A DNA stretch of 13,981 bases, taken from NCBI GenBank assembly GCA_002919115.1, contig PKER01000085.1:1-13981 (forward strand), given 5' to 3'. Position 1 is the stretch's first letter. Every line of letters begins with the position of its first letter. The DNA comes from a bacterium (GTDB lineage Bacteria > Actinomycetota > Thermoleophilia > Solirubrobacterales > 70-9). Shown here piece after piece: positions 1-6,848 of this stretch. The position numbers and the translations under genes were made by a program. Under the pieces are notes generated by a model. The model was not told the origin of the DNA. It saw only the letters and a list, made by a program, of their open reading frames with translations, and did not search any database.

Positions 1-2238
1 CGCCTCGGCCGCGACGCCCTCCGCCGCCTCCGCGCCGTTCTCCGCGGCCTCCTTGGCGGCCTCGCGCTCCTTGCGCTGGCGCTGACGCTCGGCGCGCTTC
101 TCGCGCATCTCGACCATCGTCGGGCAGTCGTCGTTCAGGCAGAGCTTCCAGGGGCGCCCGCGGAAGCCCTTGACGGTGAGCCGCGGCGCCTGGCCGCACA
201 CCGAGCAGCGCTCCTCGAACCGCCACAGCTCGTAGCCGCGGCCCGGCAGCGGGCCGGAGTTGTTGCACGAGTCCGGCGAGTCGGGGTTGTCGCGGTCGTA
301 GCCCTCGCAGCCCCAGAAGCGCTTGCCGCCCTTCAGGTCGATCACGCGCAGGCGGTTGGGCGAGCCGTCCGGCCGCGTGCGGCCGGCCTCCTCGCAGACC
401 TTGCACGGGCCGAGGTACTTGTCCTCGTCCATGCCCGCCCAGATGACCTTCGCGAGCTCGTCCTTGCGCTCCTGCATCTCGTCGATGGTCCCGTGCAGGA
501 GCTCGCGGCTGACGCCGACGACCTGCTCCTTGGAGATCTTGCCGGCGGCGATCTCGTCCATGTCGTGCTCGAGCTCCGCCGTCATCTCCGGCGTCGCCAT
601 GCGCGGCACGTACTCCTTGAACGCCTTGTACATGGCGATCCCGGTCTCCGACGGGATCGGCGGGTTGCCGTAGACGTAGCCGCGGTCGTAGAGCTTCTGG
701 ATGATCTCCGCGCGCGTCGCCTTCGTGCCGAGCCCGCGCTCCTCCATGAGCTCGATCAGCTTGCCCTGGCCGATCCGGGGCGGCGGCTGGGTCTCCTTGC
801 CGACCATCCACGGCTCGCCGTCGAGCGCGAGCTCCTGGCCCTGCTCAAGCTTGGGGATCTCCTCGTCGGCCGAGCGCGCGTAGTGGTAGATGCGGGCGAA
901 GCCCGGGTCGATCACGACCGAGCCGCGCACGAAGTAGCTCTCCGAGCCCGCGTCGATGTCGGCGCGCGTCGACTCGGTGACCATCGGCGGCGCGAAGGTC
1001 GCGATGAAGCGGCGCACGACGAGCTCGTACACGCGGCGCTTCGGCCCGTCGAGCGCGCTCGGGTGGACCGCCTGCGTCGGGTGGATCGGCGGGTGGTCCG
1101 TGGTCTCCTTCTTGCCCCGCGTCGGCTGCATCGGCCCGTCGAGCACGAACGCGCCCTCGGCGAACTCCGGGATGCGCACCATCTGCTGAACGAGCTCGCG
1201 CGCGGCCAGCGACGGCGGGTACACCGTGTTGTCGGTGCGCGGGTAGGAGATGAAGCCGTCCATGTAGAGGTCCTCGGCGATCCGCATCGCCTGGGCCGGG
1301 CTGATCCCGAGCCGGTTCGAGCAGTCCGTCGTGAACGCCGTCGTATTCAGCGGGGTCGGCGGCTTGCGGGTCGAGCGGCGCGCGGTGACCTCGCGCACGA
1401 CGCCGGGGCTCTTCGTGTTCTCGAGGGCTCGCTTGGCCTCGTCCTCGTCCCAGAACTTGTCGGTGGCGTGGTGCGCCTCGAACGACCCGTCGGGGTGCTC
1501 GAACTTGGCGAACACCTCCCAGTAGGGCTTCGGCACGTGCGCGCGGCGCTCGAGCTCGCGCTCGACGATCAGGCCCAGGGTCGGGCTCTGCACGCGGCCC
1601 ACGGACAAAAAGTTGGAGCCGAAGCGCCGCGTCGCGCGCGAGACCGCGCGGGTCAGCGTGGCGCCCCAGATCAGGTCGATGTCCTGGCGCGCCGCGCCGG
1701 CGTAGGCCAGGTCGTAGGAGAGCTCGTCGAGGTTCGCGAAGGCGCGCTCGATCTCGTCCTTGGTGAGCGCCGAGTAGCGGGCGCGCTTGATCGGCGGCCG
1801 CTTGGCGAGGACCTCTTCGGGGTCGGTGTCGTCCTCGGTGCCGTTCCCGAGCACGCCCGGGTTCACCTCGAGCACCTGCTGCAGCGCCTCCAGCCCGATC
1901 AGCTCGCCCTCGCGGTCGTAGTCGGTGGCGATCACGATCGAGTCGGCGCCCTTGGCGAGCTTGCGCACCGCCTTGACCACGTTCTTGTCGGTCGGCTCGC
2001 TGACGAGCGGCGCGTTGATCAGCTCGTGCAGGTCGGTCTCCTGCCAGTTGGAGTACTTCTCGGGGAAGGCGACCGTCATCACGTGGCCCTTGAGGCCCAC
2101 GGCCATGTGCTCGCCCTCGTCGTCCGACCAGGTGTAGAAGGGCACCTTGTAGGTCGAATCCGCCTTGGCGGTGCCACGGCTCAGGATGTCCGCGATCTTC
2201 TTCGCGGAGTTGTTCTTCTCGGTGATGATCAGGCGCAT
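1..2238 (-). CDS. topA: Type IA DNA topoisomerase, archaeal-like (C-terminus cut by window edge)
   Basis: Relaxes negatively supercoiled DNA by cutting and resealing one strand through a 5'-phosphotyrosine; cytoplasmic. 746 codons are visible and the frame is still open at base 1. The N-terminal Toprim domain shows ITEKNN (Glu7) and ATDYDREGELIG (Asp106, Asp108). The active-site motif is ISYPRTDNTVYP with catalytic Tyr332. The C-terminal part has two zinc-ribbon-like cysteine sets (Cys612/615/644/658 and Cys678/681/700/705), then a Lys/Arg/Glu/Ala-rich tail running off the window. The start is ATG at 2238, six nt after a GGGGGAG ribosome site. The opening residues (MRLIITEKNN...) and YPRTDNTVYP resemble haloarchaeal TopA more than E. 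coli TopA, which has an ITYMRTDS-type motif; this is from memory, not a search. No gene precedes it on this strand within 180 bp, and a promoter and hairpin leader lie upstream. The function is secure; the archaeal affinity is an inference. Confidence 0.95.
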   Translation of the reverse strand, partial: MRLIITEKNNSAKKIADILSRGTAKADSTYKVPFYTWSDDEGEHMAVGLKGHVMTVAFPEKYSNWQETDLHELINAPLVSEPTDKNVVKAVRKLAKGADSIVIATDYDREGELIGLEALQQVLEVNPGVLGNGTEDDTDPEEVLAKRPPIKRARYSALTKDEIERAFANLDELSYDLAYAGAARQDIDLIWGATLTRAVSRATRRFGSNFLSVGRVQSPTLGLIVERELERRAHVPKPYWEVFAKFEHPDGSFEAHHATDKFWDEDEAKRALENTKSPGVVREVTARRSTRKPPTPLNTTAFTTDCSNRLGISPAQAMRIAEDLYMDGFISYPRTDNTVYPPSLAARELVQQMVRIPEFAEGAFVLDGPMQPTRGKKETTDHPPIHPTQAVHPSALDGPKRRVYELVVRRFIATFAPPMVTESTRADIDAGSESYFVRGSVVIDPGFARIYHYARSADEEIPKLEQGQELALDGEPWMVGKETQPPPRIGQGKLIELMEERGLGTKATRAEIIQKLYDRGYVYGNPPIPSETGIAMYKAFKEYVPRMATPEMTAELEHDMDEIAAGKISKEQVVGVSRELLHGTIDEMQERKDELAKVIWAGMDEDKYLGPCKVCEEAGRTRPDGSPNRLRVIDLKGGKRFWGCEGYDRDNPDSPDSCNNSGPLPGRGYELWRFEERCSVCGQAPRLTVKGFRGRPWKLCLNDDCPTMVEMREKRAERQRQRKEREAAKEAAENGAEAAEGVAAEA

Positions 2239-2249
2239 ATCGCTCTCCC

Positions 2250-2290
2250 CCGGTCGAGCCGACATCGGAGACTCTCTCAGGCCCGACCGG
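2250..2290 (-). promoter_or_regulatory. 5' leader hairpin of topA reaching the ribosome site
   Basis: The arms CGACCGG (plus strand 2284-2290) and CCGGTCG (2250-2256) are perfect 7-bp complements. On the mRNA the first arm begins at about the predicted transcription start, and the second ends two bases inside the GGGGGAG ribosome site (2251-2245). The 27-nt loop contains a smaller complementary pair (CCGA/TCGG). Pairing could limit access to the ribosome site. In DNA this GC-rich a 7-bp match can arise by chance, so a regulatory role is only suggested. Confidence 0.3.
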
Positions 2291-2296
2291 ACGGCG

Positions 2297-2325
2297 AGAG
2301 TAGCAAGGGGCACTTTCCCCTCCAA
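2297..2325 (-). promoter_or_regulatory. Candidate promoter of topA
   Basis: On the minus strand TTGGAG (2325-2320) is followed after exactly 17 bp by TACTCT (2302-2297), a TANNNT -10 box of the kind common in high-GC actinobacteria. The predicted start of transcription is near 2290, giving a leader of about 50 nt before the topA ATG. The -35 matches TTGACA at only three positions, so this rests on spacing and position. Confidence 0.4.
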
Positions 2326-2338
2326 TCACCGGCAAACC

Positions 2339-2353
2339 CGGCCCGAAGGGCCG
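2339..2353 (-). terminator. Possible weak terminator after the DUF389 gene
   Basis: On the minus strand CGGCCC-TTC-GGGCCG forms a 6-bp GC stem with a 3-nt loop about 65 nt past the DUF389 stop codon. It is followed within 5 nt by only three T residues, so it is a poor intrinsic terminator. It lies just upstream of the topA promoter candidate, where insulating the two units would make sense. Confidence 0.3.
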
Positions 2354-2418
2354 CCCCCAGCCGGCGGGGCGCCCCAGACAACCCCTTCGCCGCGCCCGGC
2401 GCCCCCTGACGAGGGCCC

Positions 2419-3471
2419 CTAGGGAACCCCGCTGACGCTCATCCGCTCGGAGCGCACCCAGTCCGCCTCGAGCTCGACCTCCTGTCCCAGCACGCCGGCC
2501 AGCCGCTCGGCGAGGGGCGCGAGCGACTCCGGCTTGCGGGGCCCCTCGAGCTCCAGGAACACGGTGCCCTCGTCCACGTCCACCTCGGCCTCCAGCAGGC
2601 GCAGGTCGCGGTCGGCGAGCCAGGCGCTGGTCGCCTCGATCACGTCGTCGTGGGCGACGGCGTCCCGCGCGCGCTCGACCGTGACCACGGTGAGCGGCAC
2701 CGCGATCACGACCACCGACACGAACGCGGAGATCAGCCCGACCTTGGTGGTGTTGGCGTGCTTGCTGCGCGTGCGCACGCCGAGCGCGAGCAGCATCACC
2801 GAGGCGGCGAACACGATCCCGGCGAAGTTCGTCGCAAACAGCAGGAGCGCCTGGACCGCGCGCTCGCCCTCGCCGAGGTGGATCATCATCCCCGTGGTCG
2901 CGAGCGGCGGCACGAGCGCGACCGCGACCGCCACGCCCGGCAGCGCCCCCACGGCCTCGCGGCGCACGAGCACGAACGCGCCCGCGGCGCCCGCGACCAG
3001 CGCCACGCCCAGGTCGAGCAGCTGCGGCCGGGTGTGGGCGAGGAGGATCTGCGAGTTGCGCGTGAGGGTCGCGGGCTCGGGGATCACGCCGAGCGCGAGC
3101 CAGCCCACGACGATGCCCGCGACGGTCGCGCCCGCGAGGATCGCGGCGGACTCCAGGAGCCGGCGCGGCCAGCCCATGACGAGGGCCGCGGCGAGGCCGA
3201 GCAGCGGCGTCGTGAACGGCGAGATCACCATCGCGCCGATCACGACCGTGGGCGAGTCGGCGGCCAGGCCGAAGACCGCGAGCAGGATCGCGAGCGTCAG
3301 CAGGACCGCGAAGCGCTCGAGGAAGGGCGCGCGGTCCGGCCCCAGGAAATAGAGCTGCGCGAGCAGGCTGTGGCGCTGATCGTCGCTCAGCTCGCGGCGG
3401 CGCGTGAACCACCACGGCCCGCGCAACAGCGGCAGCCGCCCACGCCGGTCGCGTTCGTCTCCGCCCGGCAT
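2419..3471 (-). CDS. DUF389 family integral membrane protein
   Basis: 350 aa from the ATG at 3471. After about 50 hydrophilic, arginine-rich residues come roughly seven hydrophobic segments. The first opens with ERFAVLLTLAILLAVFGLA and is followed by the family-typical stretch DSPTVVIGAMVISPFTTPLLG. Further segments contain VAVALVPPLATTGM and ATNFAGIVFA. A soluble C-terminal domain of about 90 residues follows, with a VDVDEGTVFLELEGP strand pattern. DUF389 proteins are widespread in actinobacteria and archaea and have no established biochemical role, so none is assigned. Start choice: the frame is open to a GTG at 3519 (+16 residues), but ATG 3471 has a TACGAT -10-like box 9 nt upstream and no ribosome site, consistent with a leaderless mRNA. 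The gene is divergent from the siroheme gene and convergent with nothing; topA lies downstream on the same strand after 180 bp. Confidence 0.85.
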   Translation of the reverse strand: MPGGDERDRRGRLPLLRGPWWFTRRRELSDDQRHSLLAQLYFLGPDRAPFLERFAVLLTLAILLAVFGLAADSPTVVIGAMVISPFTTPLLGLAAALVMGWPRRLLESAAILAGATVAGIVVGWLALGVIPEPATLTRNSQILLAHTRPQLLDLGVALVAGAAGAFVLVRREAVGALPGVAVAVALVPPLATTGMMIHLGEGERAVQALLLFATNFAGIVFAASVMLLALGVRTRSKHANTTKVGLISAFVSVVVIAVPLTVVTVERARDAVAHDDVIEATSAWLADRDLRLLEAEVDVDEGTVFLELEGPRKPESLAPLAERLAGVLGQEVELEADWVRSERMSVSGVP

Positions 3472-3480
3472 CGGCGGGCG

Positions 3481-3486
3481 ATCGTA
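3481..3486 (-). promoter_or_regulatory. -10-like box, leaderless start of the DUF389 gene
   Basis: TACGAT reads on the minus strand 9 nt before ATG 3471, the distance seen for leaderless transcripts in actinobacteria. No convincing -35 lies 16-18 bp further upstream. It supports ATG 3471 over GTG 3519, because the upstream start would place this box inside the coding region. Confidence 0.35.
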
Positions 3487-3519
3487 CCGCCGCGGGAAGC
3501 CGCGAGCATCGATCCGCAC

Positions 3520-3525
3520 TAACCT
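3520..3525 (+). promoter_or_regulatory. -10-like box, leaderless start of the siroheme gene
   Basis: TAACCT, a TANNNT hexamer, lies 8 nt before ATG 3534. No purine-rich ribosome site is visible in the intervening CTGTGCTTGG. Together these fit transcription starting at or very near the ATG. No -35 match is visible, so confidence is modest. Confidence 0.35.
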
Positions 3526-3533
3526 GTGCTTGG

Positions 3534-4283
3534 ATGCCAGCCCAGGCTTACGCCGGCAAGGAGTGCGTCTGCCAGTTCCGCAAGGGGATCTGTGATCAGT
3601 CCTGCGTGCGGGACATGCTGGAGACGCCCCTCTACATCGCGTGCCTGAAGCTCAAGGGGCGCAACTGCCTCGTGGTCGGCGGCGGCGACGTGGGCCTGGA
3701 GAAGGTCGAGGGCCTGCTCGCCTGCGACGGCGACGTCACGCTGGTCGCGCCCGATGCCCACCCCGAGCTCCAGCGCCTCGCCGAGGAGGGCTCGATCACC
3801 TGGCACCGCAAGCGGTACGAGCCCGGCGACCTCGAGGGCAAGTTCATGGTGATCGCCGCCACGAACGACTCCGAGGTCAACATCGGCGTCTACTACGACG
3901 CCGAGAAGCGGGCGATGCTCGTCAACGTCGTCGACGTCCCGCCGCTGTGCAACTTCATCCTCCCCGCGATCGTGCGCACCGGCCCGCTCGCGATCGCGAT
4001 CTCCACCGCGGGCGCCTCGCCCGCGCTCGCCAAGCGCATGAAGCGCGAGATCTCGGAGCTCTTCGGCGAGGACTACGCGCGCCTCGCGGTGATCTTGAAC
4101 GACGCACGCGGCTGGGCGAAGAGCACGCTGCCCACCTACCAGGACCGCAAGGAGTTCTTCGAGGGCATCGTCAACGGCGAGCCCGACCCGATCGAGCTCG
4201 TGCGCGAGGGCCGCGAGTCCGAGGTGCTCGAGCTCATCGAGCGCCACAAGGAGCGCGCCGCGGCGGCGCTCGCGGCGGGCTGA
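3534..4283 (+). CDS. Precorrin-2 dehydrogenase / sirohydrochlorin ferrochelatase (siroheme synthase N-terminal type)
   Basis: 249 aa, cytoplasmic. The family oxidises precorrin-2 to sirohydrochlorin with NAD+ and commonly inserts Fe2+ to give siroheme, the cofactor of sulfite and nitrite reductases. The Rossmann motif VVGGGDVGLEK has its glycines at 49-51. Asp134 in NVVD aligns with the catalytic aspartate of CysG, and NFILPAIVRTGPLAIAIST followed by GASPALAK matches the dimerisation/ferrochelatase region. The position equivalent to CysG Ser128 is Thr. The methyltransferase half of CysG is absent, as in Met8p/SirC-type proteins. Residues 1-27 form an unusual extension with Cys11, Cys13, Cys20 and Cys24. 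A start at Met28 would remove it, but ATG 3534 has the -10-like box just upstream and codon use is continuous. The stop is 19 bp from that of the convergent cupredoxin gene. No other siroheme or sulfur gene is in the window. Confidence 0.9.
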   Translation: MPAQAYAGKECVCQFRKGICDQSCVRDMLETPLYIACLKLKGRNCLVVGGGDVGLEKVEGLLACDGDVTLVAPDAHPELQRLAEEGSITWHRKRYEPGDLEGKFMVIAATNDSEVNIGVYYDAEKRAMLVNVVDVPPLCNFILPAIVRTGPLAIAISTAGASPALAKRMKREISELFGEDYARLAVILNDARGWAKSTLPTYQDRKEFFEGIVNGEPDPIELVREGRESEVLELIERHKERAAAALAAG

Positions 4284-4302
4284 GCGCCGCCCGCATCACG
4301 CG

Positions 4303-5346
4303 CTAGCGCTTGCGCTTCGCCACGCGCAGCGTGACCGTCCGCACCTGCCGCTTGATCCCCTCGGCGGTCGCCACGAACCTGACCTTGACGCGCTTGCCCG
4401 CCGCCGGCTTTTTCACCTTGAGCGCAAAGCGCGCCGAGCGCTGCTCGCCGCCGGCCAGCTCGCTCAGCGTCCAGCAGCGGCCGTTCGCGGGCTTCACCCG
4501 CTTGCGGGGCGCCTTGACGCACACCTTCGGGTCGGTCGCGGCCTGATCGCCGGTGTTCGCGAGCCGCACGCGGAAGGCCACCTTGCGACCGGCCTTCGCG
4601 CGCTTGTTCTTCGGCTTGACCGTGACCGCGAGCGCGGCCGGCTCCTCCCCGCCGCCGCCCACGTCGATCGTGAAGGTGACCTCCTTCGGCTCCTCAACGT
4701 TCCCCGCGGCGTCGGTTGAGCGGTACCGGATCGTGTGCTCGCCCTCCTCCGACACCGTGAACGGGCCCAGGTACTCCTGGAAGTCGCCGCCGTCGAGCGC
4801 GTACTCGGTCGTCTCGACCCCGGACCCGCCCGCGTTGTCGCCGGCCTGGAGCGTCACCTCGACCGGCCCGTCGTAGGTGCTCACCGGGGCGGCGCCGTTG
4901 AGCAGGATCGTCGTGGTCGGCGGGATCGTGTCCTCCCCGCCACCGCCGCCCACCGTGAGCGTCCCGATCATCGTCGACGGGTGGATCTGGCAGATGTAGG
5001 TGAAGGTGCCCTCCGAGTCGAACGTGTACTCGAAGTAGGCGTCCGCCCCGCCCCCGACGGGGAAGACGTCCGACGCGGCGACCGGCTGGCCGGCCGAGTC
5101 CAGGATGTGGACGTCGTGCGGCGCCTCGATGTCCTCGCATGGGGGCGAGTCCCCGGCCGCCGCGCTGAAGCACCAGCGCACCGTGTCCCCGACGGCGATC
5201 TCGAGCTCGGGCGGGTCCCAGCCGAAGTTCGCGGGCGAGTTGCCCTCCTCGCCGACGTAGTGCGTCGTCTGCGCGGCCGCCGGTCCCGCGGACAGCACGA
5301 GCGCCGCGGCGACGAGCGCGGCGAGCAATCCCAGCCGCCCGCTCAT
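4303..5346 (-). CDS. Secreted cupredoxin with Ig-like and basic CARDB-like domains
   Basis: 347 aa, last gene of the three-gene operon. Residues 1-25 are a signal peptide ending AAA before Gln26. Residues ~28-132 are a blue-copper domain: candidate ligands are His77 (APHDVHIL), Cys119, His122 and Met126 in YICQIHPSTMIGTL. The Cys-x2-His-x3-Met spacing lies between the amicyanin (x2) and plastocyanin (x4) forms. Cys59 and Cys70 in an insert before His77 may form a disulfide. Residues ~140-217 are an OmpL47-type Ig-like repeat (YDGPVEVTL, YRSTDAAGNVEE). Residues ~230-347 are a very basic CARDB-like domain with two cysteines, ending KRKR. Both C-terminal modules are homologous to ones in the giant protein of the same operon. 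Likely an electron carrier at the cell surface; the partner is inferred. The start ATG overlaps the oxidase stop (ATGA), so translation is probably coupled. Confidence 0.85.
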   Translation of the reverse strand: MSGRLGLLAALVAAALVLSAGPAAAQTTHYVGEEGNSPANFGWDPPELEIAVGDTVRWCFSAAAGDSPPCEDIEAPHDVHILDSAGQPVAASDVFPVGGGADAYFEYTFDSEGTFTYICQIHPSTMIGTLTVGGGGGEDTIPPTTTILLNGAAPVSTYDGPVEVTLQAGDNAGGSGVETTEYALDGGDFQEYLGPFTVSEEGEHTIRYRSTDAAGNVEEPKEVTFTIDVGGGGEEPAALAVTVKPKNKRAKAGRKVAFRVRLANTGDQAATDPKVCVKAPRKRVKPANGRCWTLSELAGGEQRSARFALKVKKPAAGKRVKVRFVATAEGIKRQVRTVTLRVAKRKR

Positions 5347-6848
5347 GGCCGCACCCTCATCTGACCCATCATGTCCCTGTCCCCGTGTTCGAGCGCGTGA
5401 CAGTGGAACACGTACCGGCCGGGGAAGCCCGCGAAGAGCACCTTCACGGTCACGGTCTCGTTGGGCGGGACCAGCACCGTGTCCTTCATCGCCCTGCGGT
5501 CGGCGGGACCGGGCTTGCGACCGCCGACCGAGACCACCTGGAAGTGCGCCAGGTGCGTGTGCATGGGGTGCAGGCCCGGGCCGGTGTTCACCCAGTGCCA
5601 GAGCTCGGCGGTCCCCAGGCGCGGCTCGGCGTCGATCCGGTCGTGGTCGAAGCCCTTGCCGTTGATCTGCCACTGCGGCTCGGGGCTGGTCTGGAAGTCG
5701 AGCGTGAACGTGCGCTCGCCGACGACCTCGGGCCACAGCACCGGGTCGCGCAGCCGCTTCGGCACGCGCGCCTCCTCGCTGCCGCCGCGCACAACGTCGA
5801 AGCGCATCACCCGCCGCGTCGCCTCGTCGCCCGCGCGGTTGCGCAGGACCAGCTCCGAGCCGGGGGTGAACTCGCGCAAGTCGATGACCACGTCGGCGCG
5901 CTCCGCGGGGCACAGCGAGATCACGCGCCGCTTGACCGGCCGCGGCAGCAGCCCGCCGCTGTCGGCGCCGATCTGGATCATCTGCGCGCCGTGCGAGAGC
6001 ACGAGCTCGAGCGTGCGCGCGTTCGACGCGTTCAGGATCCGGAAGCGGTACAGCCGCCGCTCGACCCGCATGCGGGGAATCACGGCGCCGTTGACGAGGA
6101 TCGTGTTGCCGTAGAACCCGTCGATCGGGAAGTAGCTCGGGTAGAGGAACTGGTTGTCCTCGTCGAAGCTGCGGTCGCAGATGACCAGCGGCACGTCGTA
6201 CTCGCCGCGCGGCAGCCCCAGCGCCCGCTCCTCGGGGTCGTCCACTAGATACATGCCGGCGCGCCCCGCGTAGACCCCCTTCGCGGTGTATCCGTGCCCG
6301 TGCTCGTGGTACCAGAGGGTCGCGGCGCGCTGGCGGTTCGCGTAGCGGTAGGTGTACTCGCCGCCCGGCGGGATCACGTCGTCGGGGTGCCCGTCGGACT
6401 CCGGCTCGGTGACGCCCCCGTGCAGGTGCACGACCACGTCCTCGCCGGTGCCGAGATCGTTGCGCTGCACCACCTCCACCGGGCGGTCGCGCTCCGCCTT
6501 GATCGTCGGCCCCGGGAACATCCCCTCGTAGCCCAGGATCCGCGTCGGCTCGCCCTCGAGGATCTGCTGCTCCCCGGGGCGCATCGTGATCTCGTAGCGG
6601 TCGACGCCGCCCTCGGTCGAGACGGGCTCCAGTACGGGCGGGATCGGCAGCTCGCTCTCAAACGGCGCGAAGCGCTTGCGGCGCTGGGCGCGGAAGGCGG
6701 CCGACGTGCCCCGCCCGAGGACGGTGCGCGCCGGCCCCTCCAGGCTGCACAGCAGGGCCGCCCCGGCGACCCCGTGGAGGAACCTCCTCCGCGAGATCGC
6801 CGGGCCGGCGAGGGGACCCCTTGCCGCGGCGCGGGGATCGCTTCCCAT
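5343..6848 (-). CDS. Tat-exported multicopper oxidase (CotA / bilirubin oxidase-like)
   Basis: 501 aa, normal for a three-domain laccase-type oxidase. The family oxidises phenols, bilirubin, metal ions or protein donors and reduces O2 to water. The N-terminus has a twin-arginine signal, SRRRFL at 19-24, followed by a hydrophobic stretch. All copper motifs are present: HLH at 141-143, WYHEH with His181 and His183, HPMHTH at 427-432, and HCHALEH at 482-488 with axial Met493 ten residues after Cys483. The HCHxLEHxDxDMM pattern is that of CotA/bilirubin oxidases rather than two-domain small laccases. ATG 6848 shares its A with the TGA stop of the giant gene (TGATG), and the oxidase stop overlaps the cupredoxin start (ATGA). 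The gene therefore sits between a dehydrogenase-like protein and a cupredoxin, which suggests it is the O2-reducing end of a short extracellular chain. The substrate is not determined by sequence. Confidence 0.92.
   Translation of the reverse strand: MGSDPRAAARGPLAGPAISRRRFLHGVAGAALLCSLEGPARTVLGRGTSAAFRAQRRKRFAPFESELPIPPVLEPVSTEGGVDRYEITMRPGEQQILEGEPTRILGYEGMFPGPTIKAERDRPVEVVQRNDLGTGEDVVVHLHGGVTEPESDGHPDDVIPPGGEYTYRYANRQRAATLWYHEHGHGYTAKGVYAGRAGMYLVDDPEERALGLPRGEYDVPLVICDRSFDEDNQFLYPSYFPIDGFYGNTILVNGAVIPRMRVERRLYRFRILNASNARTLELVLSHGAQMIQIGADSGGLLPRPVKRRVISLCPAERADVVIDLREFTPGSELVLRNRAGDEATRRVMRFDVVRGGSEEARVPKRLRDPVLWPEVVGERTFTLDFQTSPEPQWQINGKGFDHDRIDAEPRLGTAELWHWVNTGPGLHPMHTHLAHFQVVSVGGRKPGPADRRAMKDTVLVPPNETVTVKVLFAGFPGRYVFHCHALEHGDRDMMGQMRVRP

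Noticed and set aside
493..2409. 638-codon open frame on the plus strand opposite topA
   Set aside because: Same low-complexity Arg/Leu/Val shadow; the minus-strand topA carries all catalytic motifs.
845..3415. 856-codon open frame on the minus strand running across DUF389 and topA
   Set aside because: It is out of frame with both real genes and its composition is Arg/Ala/Gly-rich noise.
4284..4312. Bidirectional terminator between the convergent siroheme and cupredoxin genes
   Set aside because: There is only a short GCGCTAGCGC palindrome overlapping the stop codon, with no T-run on either side; too weak to call.
4303..4350. Sortase anchor at the C-terminus of the cupredoxin or giant protein
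   Set aside because: No LPXTG-like motif and no hydrophobic helix precede the basic ends of either protein.
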